The notes: generated by a model from the sequence alone, not told the origin. A DNA stretch of 64,000 bases from Ralstonia wenshanensis (GCF_021173085.1 NZ_CP076412.1:1116001-1180000); one strand, 5' to 3'. Positions 54,090 to 63,522 are shown, numbered from the stretch's first letter. Numbers and translations are program-made.

Positions 54090-55175
54090 ATGACCCGCAA
54101 GACTTACCGGATCGCCGTGATCCCAGGCGACGGCATCGGCCGCGAAGTGATGCCCGAAGGCCTGCGCGTGCTCGAAGCCGCCGCGCGCCGTTTCGGCATC
54201 AGCATCGAAACCCAGCACATCGACTGGGCCAGTTGTGATTACTACCAGCAGCACGGCACGATGATGCCGGACGACTGGAAGCAGCAACTGCAAGGCATGG
54301 ACGCCATCCTGTTCGGCGCAGTCGGCTGGCCGGCTACGGTGCCCGATCACGTCTCGCTGTGGGGCTCGCTGCTCAAGCTCCGCCGCGAGTTCGATCAGTA
54401 CATCAACCTGCGCCCGGTGCGTTTGTTTGAAGGCGTGCCGTGCCCGCTCGCCAATCGCAAGCCGGGCGACATCGACTACTACGTCGTGCGTGAAAACACC
54501 GAAGGCGAATACACATCGCTCGGCGGCATCATGTACGAAGGCACCGACCGCGAGATCGTGATCCAGGAATCGGTCTATTCGCGCAAGGGTGCTGAGCGGC
54601 TGCTCAAGTTCGCCTTCGACCTCGCGCAGAGCCGCGAGCGCAAGCACGTGACGCTCGCCACCAAGAGCAACGGCATCGCCATCAGCATGCCGTGGTGGGA
54701 CAAGCGCGCGGATGAAGTCGCGCAAGACTATCCCGAGGTCACGCTCGACAAGCAGCACATCGACATCCTGACCGCGCGCTTCGTGCTGCAACCTGGCCGC
54801 TTCGATGTGGTGGCCGCCACCAACCTGTTTGGCGACATCCTGTCCGATCTTGGCCCCGCAACGACGGGCACGATCGGCCTGGCACCTTCCGCCAACCTGA
54901 ACCCCGATCGCACGTTCCCGTCGCTGTTCGAGCCGGTGCACGGCTCGGCGCCGGACATTTACGGCAAGAACATCGCCAACCCGATTGCGATGATCTGGTC
55001 GGGCGCACTGATGCTGGATTTTCTGACGCAAGGGCAGGGCGCAGGGCGGGCGGCGCACGACGCCATCGTCGCGGCCATCGAAGCCGTGCTCAAGGACGGC
55101 CCGCGCACGCCTGACCTGGGCGGCACCGCCAATACCACGCAGTTGGGCGAGGCGATTGCCGCGCACCTCGGTTGA
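54090..55175 (+). CDS. Tartrate/D-malate-type decarboxylating dehydrogenase
   Basis: 361 residues of the isocitrate/isopropylmalate dehydrogenase family, with VIPGDGIGREVMPEG, VVRENTEGEYTSLGG, the metal-binding GDILSDLGPATTG and FEPVHGSAPDIYGKNIANP. It matches the TtuC/DmlA group acting on tartrate or D-malate with NAD+ and Mg2+/Mn2+. In the operon it could oxidise the hydroxyacid made by the aldehyde dehydrogenase, or an intermediate sugar acid. Confidence 0.85.
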   Translation: MTRKTYRIAVIPGDGIGREVMPEGLRVLEAAARRFGISIETQHIDWASCDYYQQHGTMMPDDWKQQLQGMDAILFGAVGWPATVPDHVSLWGSLLKLRREFDQYINLRPVRLFEGVPCPLANRKPGDIDYYVVRENTEGEYTSLGGIMYEGTDREIVIQESVYSRKGAERLLKFAFDLAQSRERKHVTLATKSNGIAISMPWWDKRADEVAQDYPEVTLDKQHIDILTARFVLQPGRFDVVAATNLFGDILSDLGPATTGTIGLAPSANLNPDRTFPSLFEPVHGSAPDIYGKNIANPIAMIWSGALMLDFLTQGQGAGRAAHDAIVAAIEAVLKDGPRTPDLGGTANTTQLGEAIAAHLG

Positions 55176-55195
55176 GCGGATTGAAGGAATCGACG

Positions 55196-56677
55196 ATGGC
55201 TTTCAGCTTTGACCAACTCCGCCAGACGGGGCTCGTCCGCACCGACAACCTGATCGACGGCCAGTGGGTTGCCGGCACCGACGGCGCACGCTTTGCCGTG
55301 ACGGACCCTGCCACCGGCAGCCTCATCGCCAACGTGCCCGACAGCAGCGCCGCTGATGCGCGTGCCGCCACCGATGCGGCAGCACGCGCCTTTCCCGCAT
55401 GGCGCGACACGCTGCCGGCGGAGCGTGCTGCCATCTTGCGCCGCTGGCACGCGGCCATCGTTGCCAATGCCGATGCGCTGGGGAGGCTGATTTCGCTGGA
55501 GCAGGGCAAGCCGTTTGCCGAAGGGCGCGGCGAGGTCGTGTACGGCGCGTCGTACGTTGCGTGGTTTGCCGACGAGGCCACGCGCATCTACGGCGACCTC
55601 ATCCCGCAGCAGCAGCGCGGCAAACGCATGAGCGCCGTCAAGGAGCCCGTGGGTATCGTGGCGGCCATCACGCCGTGGAATTTCCCGCTGGCGATGATTG
55701 CGCGCAAGATCGCGCCGGCGCTGGCGGCGGGCTGCACCGTGGTCGCCAAGCCGGCGGAAGACACGCCGCTCACGGCGCTGGCACTGGCGCAGCTCGCGCA
55801 GGAAGCGGGGCTGCCCCCGGGCGTGCTGAACATGATTTCCGCCTCGCGTGAGCGCGGCATCAAGGCCGTGGCCGATTGGCTGCACGACAGCCGCGTGCGC
55901 AAAATCACCTTCACGGGCTCGACGCCGGTGGGCAAGTATCTGGCGCGCGAGTCGGCCGGCACGCTGAAGAAGCTGTCACTGGAGCTGGGCGGCAACGCGC
56001 CGTTCATCGTGTTTGACGACGCAGACCTCGATGCGGCCATCACGGGTTTGCTGGCGGCCAAGTTCCGCAACGGCGGCCAGACCTGCGTGTGCCCGAATCG
56101 CGTCTACGTGCAGGCCGGCGTGTACGAGCGCTTCGGCGCCATGCTGGCCGAGCGGGTTTCCGCGCTGAAAGTCGCGCCGGCCACCGATCCGGATGCGCAG
56201 ATCGGCCCGATGATCAACGCCCGCGCCGTCGACAAGATCGAACGCCATGTGCAGGACGCCGTTGCAAACGGTGCGCGCGTGCTGGCCGGTGGCAAGCGCC
56301 TGCCAGAAGTTGGCGAACACTTCTATGCGCCCACCGTGCTGGCCGATGCCAACAGCGGCATGGCCCTGTGCGGCGAAGAAACGTTCGGCCCCGTTGCGCC
56401 GCTGTTCCGCTTCGTCGATGAAGCCGAAGCCGTGCAGGCCGCCAACGACACGCCGTTCGGGCTGGCTTCGTACTTCTACACGCAGGACATCCGCCGCATC
56501 GAGCGTGTATCACGCGCGCTGGAAGCGGGCATCGTCGGCATCAATGAAGGCGCGCTCGCCAGCGAGGCGGCGCCCTTTGGCGGCGTGAAGGAGTCGGGCT
56601 ACGGCCGCGAGGGCTCCAAGTACGGGCTCGACGACTATCTGTCGATCAAGTACCTGTGCCAGGGCGGGTTGAACTAG
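55196..56677 (+). CDS. NAD(P)-dependent semialdehyde dehydrogenase (GabD-like)
   Basis: 493 residues from the ATG at 55196, preceded by AAGGAA; an upstream in-frame start overlaps the previous gene. The ALDH motifs are FTGSTPVGK, the catalytic Glu in LELGGNAPFIVF and catalytic Cys in GGQTCVCPN; the C-terminal ESGYGREGSKYGLDDYLSIK is GabD-like. It would oxidise the aldehyde released by the aldolase (succinate, tartronate or other semialdehyde). Last gene of the operon; its TAG overlaps the stop of the convergent dadA-like gene at a CTAG. Confidence 0.9.
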   Translation: MAFSFDQLRQTGLVRTDNLIDGQWVAGTDGARFAVTDPATGSLIANVPDSSAADARAATDAAARAFPAWRDTLPAERAAILRRWHAAIVANADALGRLISLEQGKPFAEGRGEVVYGASYVAWFADEATRIYGDLIPQQQRGKRMSAVKEPVGIVAAITPWNFPLAMIARKIAPALAAGCTVVAKPAEDTPLTALALAQLAQEAGLPPGVLNMISASRERGIKAVADWLHDSRVRKITFTGSTPVGKYLARESAGTLKKLSLELGGNAPFIVFDDADLDAAITGLLAAKFRNGGQTCVCPNRVYVQAGVYERFGAMLAERVSALKVAPATDPDAQIGPMINARAVDKIERHVQDAVANGARVLAGGKRLPEVGEHFYAPTVLADANSGMALCGEETFGPVAPLFRFVDEAEAVQAANDTPFGLASYFYTQDIRRIERVSRALEAGIVGINEGALASEAAPFGGVKESGYGREGSKYGLDDYLSIKYLCQGGLN

Positions 56678-57927
56678 CGCGCTGAATCCCAGAAGCGTTG
56701 CGCACGGAACGGGCGAACATCCACGGTGGATGTCTCGCCCGTCATCATTTCTGCAATTAATCGCCCGGTGATGGGCCCCAACGTCAGGCCGTGGTGTGCA
56801 TGGCCGAACGCGAACCACAGGCTTGGATGGTGCGGCGCCGGCCCAATGATCGGCAACATGTCGGGCGTGCAGGGGCGCGCGCCCATCCACGGTTCTGCAT
56901 CCACCCGCTCGGCCAGGGGAAACAACTTGCGGGCGACGGGCTCCACCGCGTTGAGCTGCACGGGCGTCTTTGGCGCATCGCGGTGCGCGAGTTCTGCGCC
57001 GGTGGTCAGGCGGATGCCGCGTGCCATCGGTGCCAGCACATAACCGCCGTCCGCATCGAGCACGGGATGGTTCAACTGCGCACCTGGCGCGGGCGCGTAG
57101 TGCATGTGATAGCCGCGCTTGACGGCCAGCGGCAGGCTGTAGCCCAGGCGCGAGGTAATGACGTCCGCCCACGGGCCCATGGCGATGACGACATTGTCCG
57201 CGCGCAGCTCGCCTTCCTTGGTTTGCAGCAGCCACGGTGCGTTGGGCGTGAGCGTGTTGGCATCCGCTTCAAACAGGCGGCCGCCGAGTTGCTCGAAGTA
57301 CTTCGCGTAGGCCGTGACCAGCGCGTTGGGGTCGCTCACGGAATCCGCTTCCGTATAGCGCAGGCCGCCCAGCAGCGATGTGTCCAGATGAGGCTCCGCC
57401 GCGCGCAGGCGCGCCGGGTCGAGCGCTTCGAACGCGACACCGTATTCGCGCTGCCAACGCTCGACGTTGCGGGTTTCCTTGTCCTGCGTGGCGGTATTGC
57501 GGAACACCTTGATCCAGCCGCTTGGGCGGATCAGATGCGTGGCGCCGGCGGCTTCGGCCAGCGCGCGGTGCTCGCTCACGCTGTGCGCAATGAGCGGCGC
57601 ATACGCACGCGCAATCGCCGCGTGCCGCGCGGGATGCGAGTTGCGCCAGTATTGCCACAGAAACGGCAGCAGCCGGGGCAGATCGCCCGGGTGGTAGTGC
57701 ACGTCCGCCGACGTGTTGCTCGCATAACGCAACAACGTCGACAGGTCGCGCGGGAATGCATACGGATACACACCCTCGCGCTGGATCAGCCCGGCATTGC
57801 CAAACGACGTCTCAAAGCCCGGCGCACGGCGGTCCACCAGGGCGACGGCGCGTCCGCGTTTTTGCAGATGCACCGCCACCGATACGCCGACAATGCCGGC
57901 GCCCAGCACAAGGGTGTCAAAGCGCAT
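56674..57927 (-). CDS. dadA: D-amino-acid dehydrogenase small-subunit-like FAD oxidoreductase
   Basis: 417 residues. FAD-binding Rossmann motif VLGAGIVGVSVAVHLQ and the DAO-family signatures of DadA (WKVFRNT-like segment here IKVFRN, then the C-terminal FGHAHHGLTLGPITG). It oxidises D-amino acids to keto acids and ammonia on the membrane, passing electrons to the respiratory chain. Its stop codon overlaps that of the upstream-facing ALDH gene. It is the last gene of the transporter-amidase-RidA-DadA operon. Confidence 0.87.
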   Translation of the reverse strand: MRFDTLVLGAGIVGVSVAVHLQKRGRAVALVDRRAPGFETSFGNAGLIQREGVYPYAFPRDLSTLLRYASNTSADVHYHPGDLPRLLPFLWQYWRNSHPARHAAIARAYAPLIAHSVSEHRALAEAAGATHLIRPSGWIKVFRNTATQDKETRNVERWQREYGVAFEALDPARLRAAEPHLDTSLLGGLRYTEADSVSDPNALVTAYAKYFEQLGGRLFEADANTLTPNAPWLLQTKEGELRADNVVIAMGPWADVITSRLGYSLPLAVKRGYHMHYAPAPGAQLNHPVLDADGGYVLAPMARGIRLTTGAELAHRDAPKTPVQLNAVEPVARKLFPLAERVDAEPWMGARPCTPDMLPIIGPAPHHPSLWFAFGHAHHGLTLGPITGRLIAEMMTGETSTVDVRPFRAQRFWDSAR

Positions 57928-57940
57928 GGCGGCCGGCTCC

Positions 57941-58297
57941 TTAACCCTTGGCCAGCGCCGTGACGGCGATCTCTACGTCAATGCCCGGGCGCATCAGGCC
58001 CGACTGCACGCAGGCGCGCGTCGGCGCGTGGCCGGCCGGCACCCAGGCTTCCCACGCGGCGTTCAGCTCGGCGAAGTGCTTGGCGTCGGTCAGCCAGATG
58101 TTGGCGGAAATCAATCGCGTCTTGTCGACACCTGCTTCGGCCAGCAGGGCATCGATGCGCTCGAGGATGTTGTTGGTCTGCTCGGTGACCGACTTGAAGT
58201 CGATGTCGGGCACTTGCCCGGCCAGATGCACGATGCCGTTGGCGATCACGATCTGGCTCATGCGGGCGTTGGTGTGGAGGCGTTGGATGTCGGTCAT
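57941..58297 (-). CDS. RidA-family imine/enamine deaminase
   Basis: 118 residues with the conserved Arg in TRACVQS (family R105 region). RidA proteins hydrolyse reactive imine/enamine intermediates, such as those released by amino-acid oxidases. Its position directly before dadA is therefore biochemically sensible: the imines formed by D-amino-acid oxidation would be cleared. Confidence 0.85.
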   Translation of the reverse strand: MTDIQRLHTNARMSQIVIANGIVHLAGQVPDIDFKSVTEQTNNILERIDALLAEAGVDKTRLISANIWLTDAKHFAELNAAWEAWVPAGHAPTRACVQSGLMRPGIDVEIAVTALAKG

Positions 58298-58321
58298 GTC
58301 GGGAAGAGGTCCGTTGTAGGT

Positions 58322-59845
58322 TCAGACGGCCGAGGTGCCCATGCCGCTTGTGGCGGCATCGAACACCGGCGGCGCGGTGACGATGGATTGCAGCGCCGGC
58401 GTCGGCTGCGCAAGCTTGGCTAGGTCCGGACGCGGCCGCCGCAGCGTAGCAGACGCGTCGAAAGCCTGCTCGAGCGCATGCGCCACGGCAAGCGTCTTGC
58501 GATCTCCTTGGAAAGGCCCGACGATCTGCAGGCCGAACGGCATGCCGGCGTGGTCAACGCCGCACGGCAGTGACAGCGCCGGGTGCGTGGTCAGCGTGAC
58601 CACGTAGGTCAGCGCCAGCCAGCGGTAATAGTTCTCCTGCTTGCGGCCATCGATGTGTGTCGCGTACAGCTCGCTCCACGGAAAGGGCGACACCGGCGTT
58701 GTGGGCGACAGGATCACGTCGAACTGACTGAATGCCGCCTGAAAGCGTTTGAGGATGCGCGTCTGTTCAGCCTGCGCCCACGCACAGTCGGCAAGCGTCA
58801 TCGCGGCGCCCAGCTCGTAGTTGGCGCGCGAGTTGGGGCCGATCGAGGCCGGGTCGCGCGCATAAGCATCGTGCAGGCCGGCGACGAAGCTCTCTGCGCG
58901 GATCACATCAAAGCAGCGGTGCACTGCGCCTAGGTCGAACTGCACGGGTTCACATGAGCGGACCATCGGCGCGATGGCAGCCATGCGTTCGCGGAAGACC
59001 GCGCGGATGCTGGCATCGACATCGCAGCAGCCGAAGTCTTCCGTCCAGCCGACGCGCAGTGTGGACAGATCGAGCGGCGCGGGCGTGAGAAAGCTCAGTG
59101 GATCGACGTCGAAGCTGAGCGGATCGCTTGCCGACAGGCCCGCCGTGGCGGCCAGCTGCAGGCAGGCTTCGGCCACCGTGCGCCCCATCGGGCCGACCAC
59201 CGAAATGGGCGTCCAGCCGAGTTTCTTGCGTGAATTCGGCACCAGCCCCGGCGATGGCCGAAAGCCCACCACGCCGCATTTGGATGCGGGAATGCGCAGC
59301 GAGCCGCCGGTGTCGGAGCCGGTGCAGACGGGCAGCATGTCGCACGCCAGCGCCGCCGCCGCGCCGCCCGACGAACCACCGGCATTGAGCATCGGGTTGA
59401 ACGGGTTGCCTGTCGCGCCCCACACGGGGTTGCGCGTGTTGGCACCGGCACCGAACTCCGGCACGTTGGTCTTGGCCACCAGCACGGCGCCGGCAGCGCG
59501 CAGGCGTTCGACCAGCAAGACGTCTTGCGTCGGCACGTTGCTGCGCGCGGTGGGCGAGCCGTAGGTCGTCAGTAAGCCCGCTGTGTCTTCCAGATCCTTC
59601 ACGCCCAGCGGCAGGCCGTGCAGCAGGCCCAGCGGTTCGCCATTGAGCACGGCGCGCTCTGCGGCTTTTGCGGCTTCGCGCGCCTGCGGAAAGCACGTCG
59701 CCGTGACGGCATTGACGGCAGGATTGATGGATTCGATGCGGGCGATGCAGGCGTCGAGCAACTCGACAGGCGAGATTTCCTTGGCGCCGATCAGCCGGCG
59801 CAGTTCCACCGCAGACAGGCTGACGAGTTCGTTGTTGTGCGACAT
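58322..59845 (-). CDS. Amidase-signature (AS) family amidase
   Basis: 507 residues from the ATG at 59845, the start best placed after AAGGGA; an ATG six bases upstream is nearly as good. The Ser-cisSer-Lys triad is present: Lys in GVKDLEDTAG, cis-Ser in GGSSGGAAAALA and nucleophile Ser in SDTGGSLRIPAS. It hydrolyses amides; substrate unknown. With RidA and DadA it may release a D-amino acid from an amide or N-acyl compound. Confidence 0.9.
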   Translation of the reverse strand: MSHNNELVSLSAVELRRLIGAKEISPVELLDACIARIESINPAVNAVTATCFPQAREAAKAAERAVLNGEPLGLLHGLPLGVKDLEDTAGLLTTYGSPTARSNVPTQDVLLVERLRAAGAVLVAKTNVPEFGAGANTRNPVWGATGNPFNPMLNAGGSSGGAAAALACDMLPVCTGSDTGGSLRIPASKCGVVGFRPSPGLVPNSRKKLGWTPISVVGPMGRTVAEACLQLAATAGLSASDPLSFDVDPLSFLTPAPLDLSTLRVGWTEDFGCCDVDASIRAVFRERMAAIAPMVRSCEPVQFDLGAVHRCFDVIRAESFVAGLHDAYARDPASIGPNSRANYELGAAMTLADCAWAQAEQTRILKRFQAAFSQFDVILSPTTPVSPFPWSELYATHIDGRKQENYYRWLALTYVVTLTTHPALSLPCGVDHAGMPFGLQIVGPFQGDRKTLAVAHALEQAFDASATLRRPRPDLAKLAQPTPALQSIVTAPPVFDAATSGMGTSAV

Positions 59846-59856
59846 GGACATTCCCT

Positions 59857-61149
59857 TTAAAGCGCTTCGCCCGTGCGGTCCCGCAGCCAGATCACCGGCA
59901 CCAGTGACACCAGGCACGCCGCCGCCACATACCACGCCGGCGCCAGCGGGTTGCCGGTGCGCTCCACCAGCCAGCTCGCGATGAACGGTGAGAACCCGCC
60001 GAAGAACGATGCGCTCACCACATACGTGAGTGCAATGCCGGTGGCGCGTACGTGCTTGGGAAACAGCTCCGGAATCATTACCAGCACGGGCACGATCTGC
60101 GCGGCCACGAATATCGCCAGCAATGCAGATACCGCGTACAGCGCCAGCGGCGTTGGATGCACGCTCAGGAAGGCAAACGCTGGGTACACCGCCAGTAGCA
60201 TGATGACGCGCGCGGTGACCAGCAGGCGCTTGCGGGTGTAGCGATCGGCCAGGCGTCCGGCAATCGGTGCGGCGACAAACAGCACCAGCGAGCTGACCAC
60301 GCCGGAAGCCACCGCCGCCGTTGGCGACATATGCAGCGTGCGCACCGCGTGGCTCGGCAGGAAAAACGCGGTGATGTACACCGAGACCGAGCCGCCAAGC
60401 TCGGCAAACGTGCCCAGAATGGTCAGCTTCAAATGCGTGGTCAGTGCTGCCTTGAGCGCGCCTTGCGGCTTGGCGTGGCTTGGTGCCGCATCGCGGCGGT
60501 CGAGCGTTTCTTCCAGCCGGCGGCGGATCAGCATGCCGGCCGGTGCCGCAAAAATGCCCAGCAGGAACGGCAGCCGCCAGCCCCAGGCGAGCACCGCCTC
60601 CTTGGACAGCGTCACGTTGATGAGCGTGGCGACCGCCGCGCCCAGCGCGAGCCCCAGTGCGGTTGCCGCAAAGTTCCAGCTCGCAAAGAACGCCCGCGTG
60701 CGGTCGCTTGCGTATTCGACCAACAGCGTGGTGCCGGGCCCAAATTCACCGCCTGCTGCAAAGCCTTGCATCAGGCGCGCTGCCAGCACGATCATCGGCG
60801 CGAAGATGCCGACCGTGGCGTAAGTGGGCGCCGTGGCGATGAGCGCGCACGACAGCGCCATCATCATGATGGTCAGCACCATCGCCTTCTTGCGCCCGGC
60901 GCGGTCGGCATAGGCGCCGATGATGACGCCGCCCAGCGGCCGCACCACAAAGCCCACGCCAAACACCCCAATCGACAACAGAAACTGGTTCACCGGCGAT
61001 GCCGATGGAAAGAACAGTTGCCCGATCTGGATGGCGAAATAGCTGTAGATCGTGAAGTCGTAGAACTCCAGCGCAGTGCCGATGGTGGTGGCGGTAATGA
61101 CTTGCGTGCGTGACAGCGCGGGGCGGCTATCGAGGGCGAGTGTCGACAC
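59857..61149 (-). CDS. MFS transporter, metabolite:H+ symporter (MHS/ProP-like) family
   Basis: 430 residues from a GTG at 61149, with GGAG nine bases upstream. Twelve helices; the MHS motifs include ATTIGTALEFYDFTIYSYF, LMQGFAAGGEFGPGTTLLVE and the R-K-K-A loop (ADRAGRKKAMVL). Imports organic acids, amino acids or compatible solutes. First gene of the operon, followed by the amidase gene 11 bases later. Divergent from the XRE-cupin gene. Confidence 0.87.
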   Translation of the reverse strand: MSTLALDSRPALSRTQVITATTIGTALEFYDFTIYSYFAIQIGQLFFPSASPVNQFLLSIGVFGVGFVVRPLGGVIIGAYADRAGRKKAMVLTIMMMALSCALIATAPTYATVGIFAPMIVLAARLMQGFAAGGEFGPGTTLLVEYASDRTRAFFASWNFAATALGLALGAAVATLINVTLSKEAVLAWGWRLPFLLGIFAAPAGMLIRRRLEETLDRRDAAPSHAKPQGALKAALTTHLKLTILGTFAELGGSVSVYITAFFLPSHAVRTLHMSPTAAVASGVVSSLVLFVAAPIAGRLADRYTRKRLLVTARVIMLLAVYPAFAFLSVHPTPLALYAVSALLAIFVAAQIVPVLVMIPELFPKHVRATGIALTYVVSASFFGGFSPFIASWLVERTGNPLAPAWYVAAACLVSLVPVIWLRDRTGEAL

Positions 61150-61189
61150 GGGGCTGCTCTCCTAGGTTGGAGGCTGGGGAGGGTTTGAG

Positions 61190-61229
61190 TTATCGTATAC
61201 GAGAAAAATCAAATTCTCGTATACGAGAA
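61190..61229. promoter_or_regulatory. Tandem palindromic operators in the divergent XRE-cupin/MFS promoter region
   Basis: Two TCGTATACGA palindromes (61193-61202 and 61217-61226), the second extended to the perfect 16-bp TTCTCGTATACGAGAA (61214-61229). Centres are 24 bases apart, a little over two helical turns. They sit between the starts of the transporter (61149) and regulator (61245) genes. Confidence 0.72.
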
Positions 61230-61244
61230 AACCCGGAGACGTGC

Positions 61245-61898
61245 GTGGCATCCAGCGCAAAAGTGGCCGTCCAGGCCGATCCCCCCATCGACGAGGTACC
61301 GGCGCAGCTCAATCACCAGGAGGTGGGGGCGCGCATTCGCGAAGCACGCAAGGCGCGCGGGCTGACGCTGCAGGAGCTGTCGGAGCGCTCGGGTGTGGCA
61401 CTGTCGACCATCTCCAAGGCCGAGCGCGGCGACATTGCACTGACGTATGAGAAGTTTGCCGGCCTGGCGCAGGCATTGGGGCTGGAGTTCGAGCAACTGC
61501 TGGGCCGCCGCCGCACGCCGGATGCCGGACCATTACGCCCGACGTTTACGCCGTCGGGCGGCCAGGTCATCTATGACACGCCGAATTACGAATACGGCAT
61601 GCTGGCCGACGCGCTGACCGGCAAACGCATGCTGCCGATGCGCGCGCACATCCGCGCGCGCTCGGTCGACGACTTTCCCGATTACATCCGCCACCCCGGT
61701 GAAGAATTCGTCTTCGTGCTGGGCGGCGAGATCGAACTGCGCTTCGAGAACGGCGACGCCTTTCGCCTGGCGCCCGGCGACAGCCTGTACTTCGACAGCG
61801 CAGTCGGCCACGTCTATCTGTCAGTCAGCAAGGAAGACGCCGAGATACTCGCGTGCTGCACCGGCACCGACGTGCGCGAACTGGGCGACGTGATCTGA
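61245..61898 (+). CDS. XRE-cupin transcriptional regulator
   Basis: 217 residues from the GTG at 61245, preceded by CGGAGAC. N-terminal XRE HTH (VGARIREARKARGLTLQELS, then ERSGVALSTISKAERG) and C-terminal cupin barrel (RHPGEEFVFVLGGEIELRFE). This architecture often controls amino-acid, polyamine or phosphonate uptake and catabolism. It probably binds the tandem TCGTATACGA sites and represses the divergent transporter-amidase-RidA-DadA operon. Confidence 0.9.
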   Translation: MASSAKVAVQADPPIDEVPAQLNHQEVGARIREARKARGLTLQELSERSGVALSTISKAERGDIALTYEKFAGLAQALGLEFEQLLGRRRTPDAGPLRPTFTPSGGQVIYDTPNYEYGMLADALTGKRMLPMRAHIRARSVDDFPDYIRHPGEEFVFVLGGEIELRFENGDAFRLAPGDSLYFDSAVGHVYLSVSKEDAEILACCTGTDVRELGDVI

Positions 61899-61929
61899 GC
61901 TTCGTCACCGCGCGCGCTGCGGGACTGAC

Positions 61930-63522
61930 TCACTTGCGCAGCGCCCGCCCCGCCAGAACATCCGGCACCGCCTTGCCGTCGGCCACGGCCACCGCGCCGT
62001 TGACGACCACCCAGCGCACGCCCACAGGCGGCAGCCCAGGCTGTTCATAGCTCGCGCGGTCGGCAAAAGTGGCGGGGTCGAAGATGACCAGATCGGCAAA
62101 CTTGCCCGCCTGCACCGTGCCGCGATCCTTGATGCCGAAGATTTCAGCCGTGCGGGCGCTCGCCTGGCGAACGGCAAACGGCATCGTCATCACGTGCTTG
62201 CGCGTGACGTATTTACCGATGCGGCGTGCAAAGGTGCCGGCCTCGCGCGGGTGTCCGGCAATGCCGTCGGAGCCGCCCACGACGAAGTCCTGCTTCATGA
62301 AGGCTTCCAGGTCGGTGTCGCTCATGTTGAACGACACGATGTTCGTGCCTCCATGCTGGATCACGCTGATGGCCGCATCGACGGGGCTCACGCCCAGCTT
62401 CTTACCCAGCGCTTCGAGCGATTGCCCGTTGTATTCGGGGTTGGCGGAAATCAGCACCTGCGCCGCAGGCCCGTTGCGCTGTTGCATGGCCTTTTCCATG
62501 TCGGTGGCAATGCGCGCACGCGTGGCCGGGTCTTCCAGGCGCTTGAGCAGCGCGTCGTTGCCGCCGTCGCGTGCCCAGCCCGGCACCAGCGCCGGAATGA
62601 TGTGCGTGCTCGACGCCGTGTACGGATACTGGCTTGCCGATACGTTGATGCCGCTGGCTTGCGCCTCACGTATCAAGCCGATGACCTCCGCGCTCTTGCC
62701 CCACGAATCCACGCCCAGCGCCTTGATGTGCGAGATATGGATCGGGATGCCCGACTGCCGGCCGATGTCCAGCGCCTCTTTCACAGCGTTGATGAGGCCA
62801 GTCCGGAAGTTGCCCTCGTCGCGCAGGTGCGTATCGTAGATGCCGCCACGCGCGGCCACGGTCTTGGCCAGCGCCACCACCTCGTCGGTCTTGGCGAACA
62901 CGCCAGGCGTATAGACGAGGCCCGTCGACATGCCGAAGGCGCCGTCGCGCATGCCGTCTTCCATCAGCGCCTGCATGGCCTTGAGTTCGTCGCCGGTGGG
63001 TGCGCGCGCCACGTCGCCCATCACGCGGTGGCGCACAGCGTTGTGGCCCACCAGCATGGCCACGTTGGTGCCGATGCGGTTGGCGTCCAGCGCCTTGAGC
63101 GTCGGCCCGATGCGGTCGAGATCCGGCCCGTCACCTTCGAGCACGATGCCGTCGTTGCCGATCACCACCGTCGTCACGCCTTGCAGCAGGTACGGCAGGT
63201 TCTGGTGTCGGTCTTTGGAGATGAGGTTGTGATAGGCGTGCGTATGCGGATCAATAAAGCCCGGCGCCACCACCAGCCCGCGCGCATCGAGCACCGTCTT
63301 CGCTTGCACGCCCGCGGCGGAGGGCTGCACCAGCACGATGCGGTCATTGCGGATGCCCACGTCGGCCACGAACGGCGCACCGCCGCTGCCGTCGACCACG
63401 GTGCCGTTGCGGATCAGGATGTCGACCGGTTCAGGCTCCGGCGCGGCTTGGGCGGGGCCAGTGAGCGCAAGGCTCAAGGTGAGGGCGGACAGCAGGCACT
63501 GCAGCAGACGGTGTGGGCGCAT
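61930..63522 (-). CDS. Exported N-acyl-D-amino-acid deacylase (D-aminoacylase-like amidohydrolase)
   Basis: 530 residues from the ATG at 63522, preceded by AAGGAAG; longer frames run upstream but lack signals. A signal peptide (about 1-26, ending A-Q-A) suggests export. The metal sites are GFIDPHTHAYHN (HxH), YPYTASSTHI region and other His motifs typical of D-aminoacylase/dihydroorotase-like amidohydrolases; IHISHIKALGVDSWGK is also diagnostic. It would cut N-acyl-D-amino acids in the periplasm to give D-amino acids, the substrate of the neighbouring DadA. It converges on the XRE-cupin gene. Confidence 0.88.
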   Translation of the reverse strand: MRPHRLLQCLLSALTLSLALTGPAQAAPEPEPVDILIRNGTVVDGSGGAPFVADVGIRNDRIVLVQPSAAGVQAKTVLDARGLVVAPGFIDPHTHAYHNLISKDRHQNLPYLLQGVTTVVIGNDGIVLEGDGPDLDRIGPTLKALDANRIGTNVAMLVGHNAVRHRVMGDVARAPTGDELKAMQALMEDGMRDGAFGMSTGLVYTPGVFAKTDEVVALAKTVAARGGIYDTHLRDEGNFRTGLINAVKEALDIGRQSGIPIHISHIKALGVDSWGKSAEVIGLIREAQASGINVSASQYPYTASSTHIIPALVPGWARDGGNDALLKRLEDPATRARIATDMEKAMQQRNGPAAQVLISANPEYNGQSLEALGKKLGVSPVDAAISVIQHGGTNIVSFNMSDTDLEAFMKQDFVVGGSDGIAGHPREAGTFARRIGKYVTRKHVMTMPFAVRQASARTAEIFGIKDRGTVQAGKFADLVIFDPATFADRASYEQPGLPPVGVRWVVVNGAVAVADGKAVPDVLAGRALRK

